Source: Ornithinibacillus halophilus (lineage in GTDB: Bacteria > Bacillota > Bacilli > Bacillales > Amphibacillaceae). From it: a stretch of DNA of 64,000 bases. Each line of letters begins with the position of its first letter. The stretch's first letter is position 1. Location: NCBI RefSeq assembly GCF_900129485.1, contig NZ_FQVW01000003.1:1-64000 (forward strand). The letters are read 5' to 3'. The notes under the pieces are model-generated. The model had not been told where the DNA came from. It saw nothing but the letters and a program-made list of their open reading frames with translations, and did no database searches. Position numbers and translations under genes: made by a program. Positions 9,050 to 18,884 of this stretch are shown here, in pieces.

Positions 9050-9090
9050 CAAAAGGTGCAGGCAGAATTATACAAGTCCTACCTGCACCC
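9050..9090 (-). terminator. Terminator of the LysM-GH18 gene
   Basis: On the minus strand GGTGCAGG and CCTGCACC flank a 19-base loop and are followed by TTTTGAT, seven bases beyond the stop codon of the GH18 gene. Confidence 0.65.
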
Positions 9091-9096
9091 ATTAAT

Positions 9097-10515
9097 TCAA
9101 TTACCTATTTTTCTTATTGTGAAATTACTTTGTAAAACTGGCCAGTTTTGTGGGAAATGATTTCCTAATACCCAGTAACTAATTCCCTTAAGATTATACT
9201 CCCTGACCACATTATATTTTTGCTGGACACTTCTAGCATCCTCAAACCACACCTCATGTTCTTGCCCATCTTCATCTCTATACTGAAAATAAGGAGATTG
9301 GTAGGTTTGGTCATATTGAATATCTGCTCCATATCGAATGGCTAGGTTTACAGCTTGAGTGGGATTTACAGTTTGAGCATATGTACCTTGTACCCAAGGG
9401 ACTTTCCAATCACGTCCATATGAAGGCATTCCTAGTAAAATTTTTTCATTTGGAATCACTGTCACCGCATATTCAAGGATATCATGAACCTTGTTAATCG
9501 GAGCAATTGCCCATGGTTCGCCACCAGCCCAACCCCATTCATAGGTCATTAATACAACAAAATCTACTAATTCACCATGTACAGGATAATCATGAGCTTC
9601 ATAGAGTAGCCCTTGCTGATTGGCACCTTCTTTAGGAGCTAATGCAGTTGAGACAGAAAATCCTTCTGGCCGTAATCTTGCTACTACTCTTCTTAAAAAA
9701 TTATTATAATTTTGCCGATCCTCTGGATAAAGATATTCAAAATCGATATTTAAACCCGAATACCCTTTTTCATGAATTACATCTAAAATATTAGAAATCA
9801 AGGAATCTTGTACATCAGGATTACGCAATAAAACTGCACCTAAATCAGAATTAAAGCTATCCACCGAATAATTTGTAAGCACCATAAGAGTGGAAACGTC
9901 ATTCGCTTCAGCTGCCTGTAATATCGGCCCTTCTTGCATCCAAGTTAAACTACCATCTTCTTGAAAGCTATACATAAAAGGAGAAAGATATGTAAAATTT
10001 CTACCAAGTGCTAATACTTCTTGTCTTGAGGCTTCATTCATCTGAGTTACATATGCATTCACATCAATTACAGGTTTCTTTGTTCTAGGAATTCTAATGA
10101 CTTGCCCTGGATAAATTAAGGATGGACTTTCAAGATTATTTGCTTGTAGAAGTTCGTTGATGGTGACACCATAGCGCCCTGCGATGGCCCATAGATATTC
10201 ACCAAGTTGGATGGTATGAGGAAAATAGGGTGTTTCTAATAATTCACCTACATAAATTAGATTAGGATTTGTTATTTGGTTATACTGGGCAAGCTCTTGA
10301 ATAGTAAGTCCAAGCCTATTGGCTATCGACCATAGATCATCACCTGGTTGAACGACATATTCTAACTCAGCATCAGGAATAACAAGCGCCTGCCCTACTA
10401 CCAGTGAATTAGGATTTTCCAATTGATTCAGCCTAGCAATTTGATTAACATTCGTATGATGTTTTTCTGCTATTTTCCATAGCGTTTCATTATGCTCCAC
10501 AACATGAATATCCAT
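9097..10515 (-). CDS. LysM/GH18 cortical-fragment lytic enzyme, YaaH/YdhD type
   Basis: 472 residues. Three LysM peptidoglycan-binding repeats lie at about residues 2-46, 50-95 and 97-142 (each with W/L-xxIAxxxG and NP-NLIYVGQ features). A glycoside hydrolase 18 domain covers about 150-450, with the strand GLNIDFEY carrying the catalytic D-x-E triad and VVLMTYEWG. This is the architecture of Bacillus spore enzymes YaaH/SleL and YdhD, which act on cortex muramic-lactam peptidoglycan or fragments at germination. No signal peptide is present, as in those proteins. ATG 10521 is only one base from GGGGGAG; the ATG at 10515 has normal spacing. Monocistronic, with its own terminator. Confidence 0.88.
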   Translation of the reverse strand: MDIHVVEHNETLWKIAEKHHTNVNQIARLNQLENPNSLVVGQALVIPDAELEYVVQPGDDLWSIANRLGLTIQELAQYNQITNPNLIYVGELLETPYFPHTIQLGEYLWAIAGRYGVTINELLQANNLESPSLIYPGQVIRIPRTKKPVIDVNAYVTQMNEASRQEVLALGRNFTYLSPFMYSFQEDGSLTWMQEGPILQAAEANDVSTLMVLTNYSVDSFNSDLGAVLLRNPDVQDSLISNILDVIHEKGYSGLNIDFEYLYPEDRQNYNNFLRRVVARLRPEGFSVSTALAPKEGANQQGLLYEAHDYPVHGELVDFVVLMTYEWGWAGGEPWAIAPINKVHDILEYAVTVIPNEKILLGMPSYGRDWKVPWVQGTYAQTVNPTQAVNLAIRYGADIQYDQTYQSPYFQYRDEDGQEHEVWFEDARSVQQKYNVVREYNLKGISYWVLGNHFPQNWPVLQSNFTIRKIGN

Positions 10516-10740
10516 CAGCATACTCCCCCAAAATATGGTATTTAATTAACAAGTTATTCATGAAATGGTTGTCTTATTAATAAAGAAGCAAATAACTACA
10601 TGATTGCTTTCACTTTTGTCATAATAAATCTACTTTCTGGTAAGCTTGGAATATATCTTAAATTTAATATGTGAGTTTATTCTGTTTCACACAACATTGC
10701 TTTTCTTTATAATAAGGTTAGGAGAGGAGAGAAAAGACTA

Positions 10741-11313
10741 ATGGCCAGGGAAAGAAAATTTTCAAGAGAAGATTTATATCGAGTATCAAAGCAGCTCCTC
10801 CTTAAACATGGGTACGAGGGATTTACGTTTAGTTTATTAGCTAAAGATTTGAATATCTCAAGAGGGGCAATTTACAAATATTACGAGAATAAGGATGAAT
10901 TACTAAGTGAATATATGATTTACGAAATGGAAATATTTTTAAATAAATTGGATAAAATCAATAATTATAATTCCTTTAATAAACAATTTGATTTCTTAGT
11001 TGATCTAATGTTTCAAGACCAAGAAATGCATCAATTACGAAAAATTGGATTTGAAATTCCTCATACTACTAGTGAAACAGTAAAAATAAATTCCGATACA
11101 TTAAGTCAACTTCATTTGACTATGTATAAAAACTTACAATCCTTTGTTTCTCAAGGGAAAAAAGAGGAAATAATAAAAACACATATTCCTGATGAACTGG
11201 TATTGGGATTTATTTTTCAAACGATAGATATCCCTAATCATACACATATTCCTCAAGAAAAATGGATAGCCTCGATAAAAGAAATAATTCGTAATGGAAT
11301 GTTCGTACAGTAG
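10741..11313 (+). CDS. TetR/AcrR family transcriptional regulator
   Basis: 190 residues. An N-terminal TetR helix-turn-helix covers about residues 8-55 (LLLKHGYEGFTFSLLAKDLN, then ISRGAIYKYYENKDELL). A divergent all-helical ligand domain follows. GGAGAGGAGAG gives a strong ribosome binding site. It lies 98 bp upstream of a same-strand MMPL transporter gene and probably represses it, a pairing common in Bacilli. The ligand cannot be inferred. Confidence 0.87.
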   Translation: MARERKFSREDLYRVSKQLLLKHGYEGFTFSLLAKDLNISRGAIYKYYENKDELLSEYMIYEMEIFLNKLDKINNYNSFNKQFDFLVDLMFQDQEMHQLRKIGFEIPHTTSETVKINSDTLSQLHLTMYKNLQSFVSQGKKEEIIKTHIPDELVLGFIFQTIDIPNHTHIPQEKWIASIKEIIRNGMFVQ

Positions 11314-11411
11314 CAAACTACTTCCAAATTGACATGTGTGTTACTTTGGAAGATAATTTAAAAAGAAAGTGACAGATATGTTACCTTAATCTGTATGAAA
11401 GGAAATGAGTT

Positions 11412-13529
11412 ATGAAAAATATATTACAGTCGATTACCGACCGAGTATCGACCAAAAAAGGAATGTGGTTTACCCTAATTTTTTGGTTGGCTGCTATGAT
11501 CCTTTTAACAATATTTGCCCCATCTGTTCGAGATTATCAGGTTACTAGCGTTGACACATTACCTGATGATGCACAATCGATTATCGCGAGTAAAAAGGTA
11601 GAGGAATATTTTGGTTCTAGTGATTTAATCCCTGCCATATTAGTTTTTGAATCAGACGATGAAGTTGAACTTCAGGACCTTGTTAAGATTACCAACCAAG
11701 TTATTGACCAAGATATATCAGGGGTAGAAGAAGTAATACCATTAGGAAATATCCCACCTCAAGCAACGGATAGTTTTTTCTCTGATGATCGTAAGACTGC
11801 ATTTTTACCACTAAACCTTCAATCATCATTGGATACACCAGATATTAAGGAAGCATTAAGTAGTATATATGATATTGTAGAAGAAGAATCCAACTTAACA
11901 TTGTATATTACAGGTCCAGCAGGAATTGCTGTTGATACTTCTGACTTATTCAGTAGAGCTGATCTCGTCTTAATATTTTCAACGATAGCCATCATACTTG
12001 TGCTACTAGTTGTTATATATCGTTCACCACTGCTTGCTTTAATTCCATTATTAGGGGCCGTATTTGTTTATCAAATCGTTACTCAAATTCTAGGAATATT
12101 GGGCAAATCTGGCTTATTAATGAGTCAGCAAACTGTATCCATTATGTCCATCCTGTTATTTGCAGCAGTGATTGACTATTCCTTGTTTGTTTTTTCTCGT
12201 TTTAGAGAAGAATTAAAGAACCATGAAAATAAATATGATGCCATGAAGAAGGCTATGCGCGGAACAGGACTACCAGTCTTTTATTCTGGAGCAACTGTAC
12301 TAGCTGCTATGCTCATCTTATTTGTAGCTACCTTAGGAGACTATAAGAACTTTGCACCAACATTCGGTGTTACATTGGTAGTGATTATAGTAGCATCTGT
12401 TACACTAATACCTGCACTCTTTGCAATGTTTGGAAGAAAGTCATTCTGGCCAATCATTCCACGTGTTGGTGATCATAAAGTAAAAGAAAGTTCATTTTGG
12501 AGCAAAGTAGGCCGTTTCGTTACGAAAAAACCTATCTTATCCGTTGTTCTAGTTGGCTTATTTATTGTACTTTCATCTAGTAATATTTTAAATATCAAAT
12601 ATGAATTTGATTTAATTAAATCATTCCCTGAAGATATGCCATCAAGAGTAGGGTATGAAATCTTAGAGAAAAACTTCGATGCTGGTGATTTAGCACCTAC
12701 TACCATTTTACTTAAAACAGAAGATTCCGTTTCTGAAGAGGCCCAACAAGCATTAAAAGAAGAACTCACTAATAAAGACCTAGTTAGCGATGTACGTATT
12801 GATGGAGTAAATGAGGATGAAACAGCAATTCGTTATAGTTTGACGTTTGAAAAGAGTCCATATTCTGTTGAAGTATTAGATGAACTCGAAATGATTCAAA
12901 ACCAGTCTGAACAGTTGATTGATACTATTGAAACTTCTGGAGAACTCTATTTTGCAGGTGAAACAGCATCTTCTATCGATGAACGTGCTGCCAACAATAG
13001 AGATTTATTGTTAATCGTATCATTGGAAACCATTTTGATATTTATCATGCTGATTTTCCTTACTAAATCATTTAAAATGCCACTTTATATGATGGGGACG
13101 ATTCTCGTTTCATTTGGTGCTGCATTAGGATTAGGGATGTTCTTAACTAACCTATTTTTTGATATTGACAGCATCAGTAACCGGGTTCCTGTTTATGCAT
13201 TTATATTTTTAGTAGCGCTAGGAATTGATTATAATATCATTCTAGTGTCGAGATTTATGGAAGAGAGAAAAACAAAATCAGTAAAAGAAGCAGTTGAACA
13301 TTCCGTTGCAAGTACTGGTGGAGTGATTTCATCAGCTGGAATAATACTAGCATCTACATTTGCTGTTTTAATGACCCAGCCGATCCAACTATTATTTGTA
13401 TTTGGATTCATTGTAGCTGTTGGAATTCTGATCGATACTTTCCTAATTCGAGGAGTTCTGTTACCAGGATTACTTACATGGTTTGAAAAAGATGACAGAC
13501 AAGAGTTACCTCATAAGTCTGTTGATTAA
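11412..13529 (+). CDS. MMPL/RND family transporter (YdfJ-like)
   Basis: 705 residues with the duplicated RND/MMPL layout. TM1 lies near residue 20, followed by an extracytoplasmic loop (about 40-170) and five helices (175-340). A second half follows: TM near 375, loop 400-540, then helices to 690. Both halves show the family hydrophobic repeats, such as VIDYSLFVFSRFREE and GIDYNIILVSRFMEE with the membrane aspartate used for proton coupling. Likely a proton-driven exporter of lipids or drugs, controlled by the upstream TetR regulator. A strong terminator follows. Confidence 0.88.
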   Translation: MKNILQSITDRVSTKKGMWFTLIFWLAAMILLTIFAPSVRDYQVTSVDTLPDDAQSIIASKKVEEYFGSSDLIPAILVFESDDEVELQDLVKITNQVIDQDISGVEEVIPLGNIPPQATDSFFSDDRKTAFLPLNLQSSLDTPDIKEALSSIYDIVEEESNLTLYITGPAGIAVDTSDLFSRADLVLIFSTIAIILVLLVVIYRSPLLALIPLLGAVFVYQIVTQILGILGKSGLLMSQQTVSIMSILLFAAVIDYSLFVFSRFREELKNHENKYDAMKKAMRGTGLPVFYSGATVLAAMLILFVATLGDYKNFAPTFGVTLVVIIVASVTLIPALFAMFGRKSFWPIIPRVGDHKVKESSFWSKVGRFVTKKPILSVVLVGLFIVLSSSNILNIKYEFDLIKSFPEDMPSRVGYEILEKNFDAGDLAPTTILLKTEDSVSEEAQQALKEELTNKDLVSDVRIDGVNEDETAIRYSLTFEKSPYSVEVLDELEMIQNQSEQLIDTIETSGELYFAGETASSIDERAANNRDLLLIVSLETILIFIMLIFLTKSFKMPLYMMGTILVSFGAALGLGMFLTNLFFDIDSISNRVPVYAFIFLVALGIDYNIILVSRFMEERKTKSVKEAVEHSVASTGGVISSAGIILASTFAVLMTQPIQLLFVFGFIVAVGILIDTFLIRGVLLPGLLTWFEKDDRQELPHKSVD

Positions 13530-13543
13530 ACATAAAAATATAC

Positions 13544-13583
13544 GAAGGCACTTGGATCAAGGTTCCACGGTGCCTTCTTTTTT
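13544..13583 (+). terminator. Terminator after MMPL gene
   Basis: GAAGGCAC / GTGCCTTC stem, 18-base loop, then six T. It shows that the long frame running through here towards CvfC is not coding. Confidence 0.85.
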
Positions 13584-13650
13584 CATCCTACTGGATAATT
13601 CTAGTGTTATTTGTTATTATCAGACCAAATGTGATCGGAGGGGAGATACG

Positions 13651-14784
13651 ATGAAAATTGTTTCTATTGAACCAACACCGAGTCCATACTCGATGAAAAT
13701 AAATGTAGATGAACGTTTACCAGATGGTAAGACAGAGAATTATAAATTGGATGATGACCTTTCAGAAGCACCAAAATATATAAAGACTCTTTTTTCGATT
13801 GACGGTGTAAAAGGGCTATATCGTGTCATAGATTTTATAGCGTTAGAAAGAAATCCACGTACTAGTTGGGAAGAAATTCTTCCAAAAGTTAGGAAAGCAT
13901 TGGGTTCCAATGAAGAAGAGGATCTTTTACCTAACAATTCTAAAGAAGAAGGACAATACGGAGAGATAAAGGTATTCATGCAAACATTCCGAACTATTCC
14001 CATGCAGGTTAAATTGGAAGAGGGAGATAAAGAACATCGTTTTGGCCTTCCAGACCGATTCATGAATGCCGTAATGGAGGCTTCCATCGCTTCCGACAAT
14101 ATGTTAGGAGAAAGAAAGTGGATTGAGCAAAGCCCACGTTACGGAAATACTGAAGAAATAGGAAAAGAAGTTGTCGAAGAAATCTCTGCTAGCTATGACT
14201 CTGAAAGACTAGAAAACCTTGTTAAACTAGCTTCTAATAGTAAAAACTTTGAAGAAGCACGTCCGTGGAAAAAGGTTACCTTAGACATGTTAGACAACCC
14301 TGACTGGAAAGAACGTTACGCAGCTCTTGATCGAATGGATCCTACGCTTGAAGATTTGGCAGTTCTTGATAAAGCATTAGATGACAAAAAGGCATCTATT
14401 CGTAGATTAGCAACAGCCTACCTTGGTATGATTGAAAACAAAGCAGTTTTACCATACTTATATAAAGCACTGAAAGACCGAGCAGTCAATGTAAGACGTA
14501 CTGCAGGAGACTGCTTATCCGATTTAGGATTTACAGAAGCCATTCCTGAAATGATCCAATCATTATCTGATTCTAGCAGATTAGTACGTTGGCGTGGTGC
14601 GATGTTCTTATATGAAATTGGAGATAAAACAGCTATTCCAGCTTTAGAAGAAACACTTCATGATCCTGAATTTGAAGTGCGCATGCAAGCAAAAATGGCG
14701 TTAGCTCGAATTCAAGGTGGAGAAGAAGCAAAAGGATCCATTTGGCATCAAATGACACAAGCTACAAAACAGAAAGATTCATAA
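13651..14784 (+). CDS. Conserved virulence factor C family protein (CvfC/YpgR)
   Basis: 377 residues. The N-terminal 85 residues match the Nfu/NifU N-terminal scaffold domain (IEPTPSPYSMKINVDE, then LFSIDGVKGLYRVIDFIAL). The C-terminal half is a set of HEAT-like repeats (RYAALDRMDPTLEDLAVLDK, ASIRRLATAYLGMIENK, VNVRRTAGDCLSDLG, EVRMQAKMALARI). This architecture is that of Staphylococcus CvfC and Bacillus YpgR, whose biochemical role is unclear. The start ATG follows GGAGGGGAG; the longer frame crosses a terminator and is rejected. Confidence 0.88.
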   Translation: MKIVSIEPTPSPYSMKINVDERLPDGKTENYKLDDDLSEAPKYIKTLFSIDGVKGLYRVIDFIALERNPRTSWEEILPKVRKALGSNEEEDLLPNNSKEEGQYGEIKVFMQTFRTIPMQVKLEEGDKEHRFGLPDRFMNAVMEASIASDNMLGERKWIEQSPRYGNTEEIGKEVVEEISASYDSERLENLVKLASNSKNFEEARPWKKVTLDMLDNPDWKERYAALDRMDPTLEDLAVLDKALDDKKASIRRLATAYLGMIENKAVLPYLYKALKDRAVNVRRTAGDCLSDLGFTEAIPEMIQSLSDSSRLVRWRGAMFLYEIGDKTAIPALEETLHDPEFEVRMQAKMALARIQGGEEAKGSIWHQMTQATKQKDS

Positions 14785-14809
14785 CTACCTAATCTGAGGT
14801 AGTTTTTTC
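14783..14809 (+). terminator. Terminator after CvfC gene
   Basis: AACTACCT / AGGTAGTT stem with a six-base loop and a T-run, starting at the stop codon. Confidence 0.8.
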
Positions 14810-14967
14810 TTTCCTTTTTCTATATAATAAAGTATGTACCTTTCTAAATAATCATTTCTCGTAAAATACGTCTCTAGTCTTAGTTAAATATATTTCTCCA
14901 GTTTCTTCACTTTAATAGTTTCAAAGATTACAATGAGAATACATTCTTTATTTATAGGGGCGTTATA

Positions 14968-15534
14968 ATGACTAATAAAAAGATTTACATTATCTTAACA
15001 GATACAGGAACAATGTTTACAAAAACAATTAAAGCTTATACACGAAAACCTTATAATCATGCATCCATTTCTCTTGATTCCAGCCTATTAGATGTATATA
15101 GCTTTGGCAGGAAAACTCCTAGGAATCCTTTTATCGGTGGATTTGTAAAGGAAAACATTCAAGAAGGTTTATTTGAACAAGCCCGCTGTGCCATCTATTC
15201 TTGTGAAGTAACAGAAGAACAGCATAGAAAGATGGAGAAGTTTATAAAAGATACGGAAAGAAACAAAGACCAGTTGCGATACAATCTACTGGGACTTGCA
15301 GGGTTCATCCTGAATAAGCCAATCAAGCGGGAAAATGCATATTTTTGTTCACAGTTTGTTGCAACAGTATTAGAGTATGGGGAAGTCATTTCATTTCAAA
15401 AACCCACATCACTTATCACACCTCATGACATACAGGAAGAAAAAATATTTAAACTTGTCTTTCAAGGAAATATAGATGACTTCCATACTAATAGAAACAA
15501 CTTACACTTAAACAGCATTGAATTACCGGTTTAG
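14968..15534 (+). CDS. YiiX/YebB-like permuted papain-fold protein
   Basis: 188 residues, no signal peptide or membrane segment. Conserved sites of the NlpC/P60-related YiiX group are visible: histidine 31 in KPYNHASISLD, the nucleophile cysteine 127 in NAYFCSQFVATVL, and the tyrosine-rich region YNLLGLAGF. Such proteins are thought to be cysteine peptidases, amidases or lipid-acting enzymes; the substrate is unknown. Own ribosome binding site and own terminator, so monocistronic. Confidence 0.72.
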   Translation: MTNKKIYIILTDTGTMFTKTIKAYTRKPYNHASISLDSSLLDVYSFGRKTPRNPFIGGFVKENIQEGLFEQARCAIYSCEVTEEQHRKMEKFIKDTERNKDQLRYNLLGLAGFILNKPIKRENAYFCSQFVATVLEYGEVISFQKPTSLITPHDIQEEKIFKLVFQGNIDDFHTNRNNLHLNSIELPV

Positions 15535-15545
15535 CATATATAAAA

Positions 15546-15579
15546 AGAGAGTTCACTGACGGAGTGAATTCTCTTTTTT
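15546..15579 (+). terminator. Terminator after YiiX-like gene
   Basis: GAGAGTTCAC / GTGAATTCTC (one G-U on this strand), seven-base loop, then TTTTTT. Confidence 0.82.
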
Positions 15580-15594
15580 ATTTCATTATTTAGG

Positions 15595-15900
15595 GACGCC
15601 GGGGGTTCGCCATGGAGCCAACCAAATTCGGTGATGAATCCTCATTCCGTTATTCCCATAAATGTTCGAGTTTTTCAGGCTGTCTTGGATTCTGGTTCCG
15701 TTATTCAGCTCTTTTAGCTAATAGATTACTAGATTTTTAGCAATAAAGGAACCAGGAACCAATTCATCACTAAAATCAGGCGTTTTGGCACAAATAACGG
15801 AATGAGGAACCACCCAATCCTGGACGTGAATCCCCATTCCGTTATTTCCATAGAAACCACGTTATTCTGTTCGTTTCTCCGCGGTTCCCTAATTAAACAA
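15595..15900. repeat. Intergenic repeat region with TTCCGTTATT motifs
   Basis: About 300 bp without a gene between a terminator and the UPP synthase stop. TTCCGTTATT occurs at 15645, 15696 and 15837, and its complement AATAACGGAA at 15793. CATTCCGTTATT (15643-15654) and AATAACGGAATG (15793-15804) form a long-range inverted repeat, and GTGATGAAT (about 15631) is mirrored by ATTCATCAC (about 15762). A smaller relative lies at 20.95-21.07 kb. Confidence 0.65.
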
Positions 15901-15907
15901 CAAGACC

Positions 15908-16621
15908 TTAAATTGACATTTCTCGGTAACCATATACATCATGTGTATGCACATAATTGATTGCTTCTTTAAACATTTCTTCATTAAAGTCTGGGAAATA
16001 CACGTCATTGAAAGCCAACTCTGCAGTTGCTGCTTGCCATAATAGGAAATTACTAATTCTTTTTTCTCCGCCAGTTCGAATGACGATATCTGGATCTGGT
16101 AAATCCCTTGTGTATAAATAGTTAGCAACCATCTCTTCATTCAGGTGTTCTATATCTAACTTGTTATTTTGTACATCTTGAATTATATTATTTACTGCTT
16201 GTAAGATGTCATCTCTTCCACCATAATTAAAGGCGAAATTTACAATTAATCCATCGTTTCGTTTTGTCTTCTCTATCGCTTTTTCCAATGCCTTTTTTGT
16301 CGATCCAGGTAAAGATTCCATGTTTCCTGATATTCGAATCTGACAATTGCGCTTCATAAATTCCGGTAATTTCTGCTTAAAGAACTTGACTGGAAGATGC
16401 ATCAAATACTTTACTTCATCTTGCGGCCTAGACCAATTTTCCGACGAAAATGCATATAGGGTTAGTACTTTAATACCTACTTCAATACTGGCATCAATTA
16501 CCTTTTCCATAGCTTTAACCCCTGCGTAATGCCCCTCACTTCTAGTAAGCCCTCTACTTTTTCCCCATCTTCCATTTCCATCCATAATTACCGCTACATG
16601 TTTCGGTACATTTGCATTCAT
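15908..16621 (-). CDS. Isoprenyl transferase (undecaprenyl diphosphate synthase family), stand-alone paralogue
   Basis: 237 residues with all cis-prenyltransferase signatures: HVAVIMDGNGRWGK with the catalytic aspartate, TLYAFSSENWSRP, NFAFNYGGRDDI, and IRTGGEKRISNFLLWQ followed by PDF. It would condense isopentenyl diphosphate onto farnesyl diphosphate to give a long Z-polyprenyl diphosphate. The housekeeping uppS normally lies between frr and cdsA. Here the gene stands alone beside a DUF4173 gene, so it is probably a second copy with a different chain length or condition of use. GGAGG precedes the ATG. Confidence 0.87.
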   Translation of the reverse strand: MNANVPKHVAVIMDGNGRWGKSRGLTRSEGHYAGVKAMEKVIDASIEVGIKVLTLYAFSSENWSRPQDEVKYLMHLPVKFFKQKLPEFMKRNCQIRISGNMESLPGSTKKALEKAIEKTKRNDGLIVNFAFNYGGRDDILQAVNNIIQDVQNNKLDIEHLNEEMVANYLYTRDLPDPDIVIRTGGEKRISNFLLWQAATAELAFNDVYFPDFNEEMFKEAINYVHTHDVYGYREMSI

Positions 16622-16687
16622 TGGCTTTCCTCCATTCTTAATGCTAAATCAGCACAGCAATGCTAAGCCTCAAATTACATTTTTGAT

Positions 16688-18151
16688 CTAAAGATCCAAT
16701 TCATTTAATCTATTTGTTACTTTTTGTTTCATTACATTAAATGACTGCCAGGATTCATTCTTCATCCCATCCAAACTCTGTTTCCGGTCGATTAATATTT
16801 GCTTTAGTTCTGGATAATCTGGATCTATCTCGTACAAGTCCATTAATCCATCCAACCCTGTGTAGGAAAGGTGGTTTAAGTAATAAATATCAATTTTCCC
16901 TGTTTCCTCATAACGTTCTAAATTATTGTTAACAACAATTTTTTCTAAACCAACGGCATTAATACCAGCATAGAAAATAAGGCCGATGATAATATAGAAA
17001 TGAAAAATTGATAATTTTTCGAGCCAAATTCGAATAAATGTGTAGGCAAATACCACCATAAGAAAAATCATAAACGCATGTGCCAAAACACGGTCTAATG
17101 TAAAGCCATATGCTGTTTCATATAACGTTAATCTTTGGTATGCAGAAGTAAGCATAACTCCACTAACAAGTACTAAAAGAGAGTACATCACTTTTAATAC
17201 GACTTTTAATTTTTTCCTTCCCTCACGAACTAATTTTAAAAAGCTTATAAGGATACTCCAATTAATGAGTGTTACAAAGATTAGTTCAAAGAACCCTCTT
17301 CTTGCGTATTCTGCATAGGTATAACCAGATAACAGTTCTTCATTAAAGAAGTATTTAAACTGAACTATCGCAAATAAGACATAAACAGAGTTAAGTAAAA
17401 TAAGGATTGTTACCGCCGTGATTCCGTCCCAATTCAAAGCAGGTTTTTCCTTTAATCTGCTAAAGTCTTCCTTAGGTTTTGAGTGAGTATGCAACACTTG
17501 GAAAATACCGAAAAATAATAGGCCAATTAATAAAACTAAAATCGAGCGAAATACTCCTTCAATAAAATTAAGTCCTAAAATAAATTCTGGTACCTTTAGT
17601 ACTATATCTTGAAAAATTGAATCAGCTGACATCAGTAACCCTGTTATAACAAATAACAACGGAAGACCGATCACCATTCCAATGAAAATTCGTTTAATAA
17701 CTTGTGCTGTATTATCAGTCATATTTTTAAATACTTTTCTAAAGCTAATTTTAGAAAATCTAACAGAGTAATTAATACCCCTTGAAAACTTATCCATCAA
17801 TAATGCAACAAATGCTGGTTTACTCCACTTCGTACCATCAGGACTTGTAATTAACACGATATGAAAAAACACCATTAACGGTATTAATAACATATTTAAG
17901 CCACGAAATAAGAGGTTATCATAAAAGGCATAGGTTCCTGCTAACACCCAAATAGAAACCATTAACAGTAAACCAATACGCCTATTATGAAAGGCTAAAC
18001 GATAACGACCTAAAACTACAGCATAAAATCCAGTAATGAAAACCAAATAAGAGACTCCGATTCTTTCATGAAAAAAGCTTTGCTCAGCTAATAAACCAAG
18101 CCCAAGACAGACTAGTAAAAACAACAAGTCGTTTCGTTTCAATTTGATCAC
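16688..18151 (-). CDS. DUF4173/DUF4153 family polytopic membrane protein
   Basis: 487 residues with about twelve hydrophobic helices over the first 420 residues and a soluble acidic C-terminal tail of about 70 residues (GLDGLMDLYEIDPDYPELKQ). It matches the DUF4173 family seen near HAAS/PadR modules; function unknown. The start is GTG at 18151, although AAAGG lies only two bases away, so a nearby TTG remains possible. The second PadR/HAAS pair lies 100 bp upstream on the same strand and may share a message with it. Confidence 0.72.
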   Translation of the reverse strand: MIKLKRNDLLFLLVCLGLGLLAEQSFFHERIGVSYLVFITGFYAVVLGRYRLAFHNRRIGLLLMVSIWVLAGTYAFYDNLLFRGLNMLLIPLMVFFHIVLITSPDGTKWSKPAFVALLMDKFSRGINYSVRFSKISFRKVFKNMTDNTAQVIKRIFIGMVIGLPLLFVITGLLMSADSIFQDIVLKVPEFILGLNFIEGVFRSILVLLIGLLFFGIFQVLHTHSKPKEDFSRLKEKPALNWDGITAVTILILLNSVYVLFAIVQFKYFFNEELLSGYTYAEYARRGFFELIFVTLINWSILISFLKLVREGRKKLKVVLKVMYSLLVLVSGVMLTSAYQRLTLYETAYGFTLDRVLAHAFMIFLMVVFAYTFIRIWLEKLSIFHFYIIIGLIFYAGINAVGLEKIVVNNNLERYEETGKIDIYYLNHLSYTGLDGLMDLYEIDPDYPELKQILIDRKQSLDGMKNESWQSFNVMKQKVTNRLNELDL

Positions 18152-18251
18152 AACCTTTATACTAGAAATTCTATATACATCGTTATTCTATGTATATAGG
18201 TAAAAAATAATGTTAATTGAGGACTGAAGCATATATAGAATCAGCCCCTAT

Positions 18252-18884
18252 TTAAATGGAGCGTTTTCTCCCCCATCTGTACCCAAGCCAACTAACTGGA
18301 TAGAGCACTGCAGTTAGAATAATACATGTTACTATAAAAGGTGCATTTAATAATGGCCCAAACCATTCTCTCGGTATTTGCTTAAAGACGATTAAATACA
18401 TTAAAACTAAGTTCGGAAGTACCGATATTAGAAACGTTTTGATTAAAAGCTTACGTCCACCATAACCAAATTCTTTACCAATTTCATATCCTAGTAATCC
18501 CCAAAATAGTATGTAGATGCATATAATGACTAATGAAATATTAGTTAGACCTTGCCAAAGGATATCCATCCATTTCCACTCAAAATAATTATATCCAAAA
18601 GTAAGCAATCCACCACCAATAAATAAAGCCACGTTTAGAAAAACAAATAACCATTGAGTCTTTTTAGGAGTTATACTTGTTTCCTGCTTCCAAACGGTGG
18701 CTAGTTCTTCTGGTGAACCCAAGCGATTGATAATTTCTGTATATAATTGGTCAGATGGAATTTCTTCCTCAACCATTAGATCCATAATGTGAACTTCATA
18801 TTCTTGAAGAATCATTTCTTTTTCAGGATGCTCTCCAATTTCTTTAGCTAACTCATGCAGAAATTGTTGGCTTCCATCGGTCAT
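18252..18884 (-). CDS. HAAS/DUF1700-type membrane protein partnered with PadR
   Basis: 210 residues. The N-terminal helical domain ends with the hallmark [18 protein letters not shown], as in the HAAS protein at 2.8 kb. About four transmembrane helices and a basic tail ([10 protein letters not shown]) follow. It overlaps the PadR gene by the ATGA junction, so the two are translationally coupled. No catalytic motif is visible. Probably a membrane sensor or regulator of envelope genes, controlled by PadR-2. Confidence 0.75.
   Translation of the reverse strand: MTDGSQQFLHELAKEIGEHPEKEMILQEYEVHIMDLMVEEEIPSDQLYTEIINRLGSPEELATVWKQETSITPKKTQWLFVFLNVALFIGGGLLTFGYNYFEWKWMDILWQGLTNISLVIICIYILFWGLLGYEIGKEFGYGGRKLLIKTFLISVLPNLVLMYLIVFKQIPREWFGPLLNAPFIVTCIILTAVLYPVSWLGYRWGRKRSI

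Noticed and set aside
10523-10550. Sigma-E type promoter (GAATAAC, 15 bp, CATATTTT) before the LysM-GH18 gene
   Set aside because: The implied start of RNA would fall inside the ribosome binding site, leaving no leader; the boxes are too loose to support.
13483-13650. 56-codon N-terminal extension of the CvfC frame
   Set aside because: It runs through the end of the MMPL gene and a strong terminator; GGAGGGGAG directs ATG 13651, where the conserved family sequence begins.
15908-16621. RTGGE instead of RTSGE in the UPP synthase paralogue as a functional oddity
   Set aside because: The RTGGE form also occurs in well-studied enzymes such as that of E. coli, so it is normal variation.
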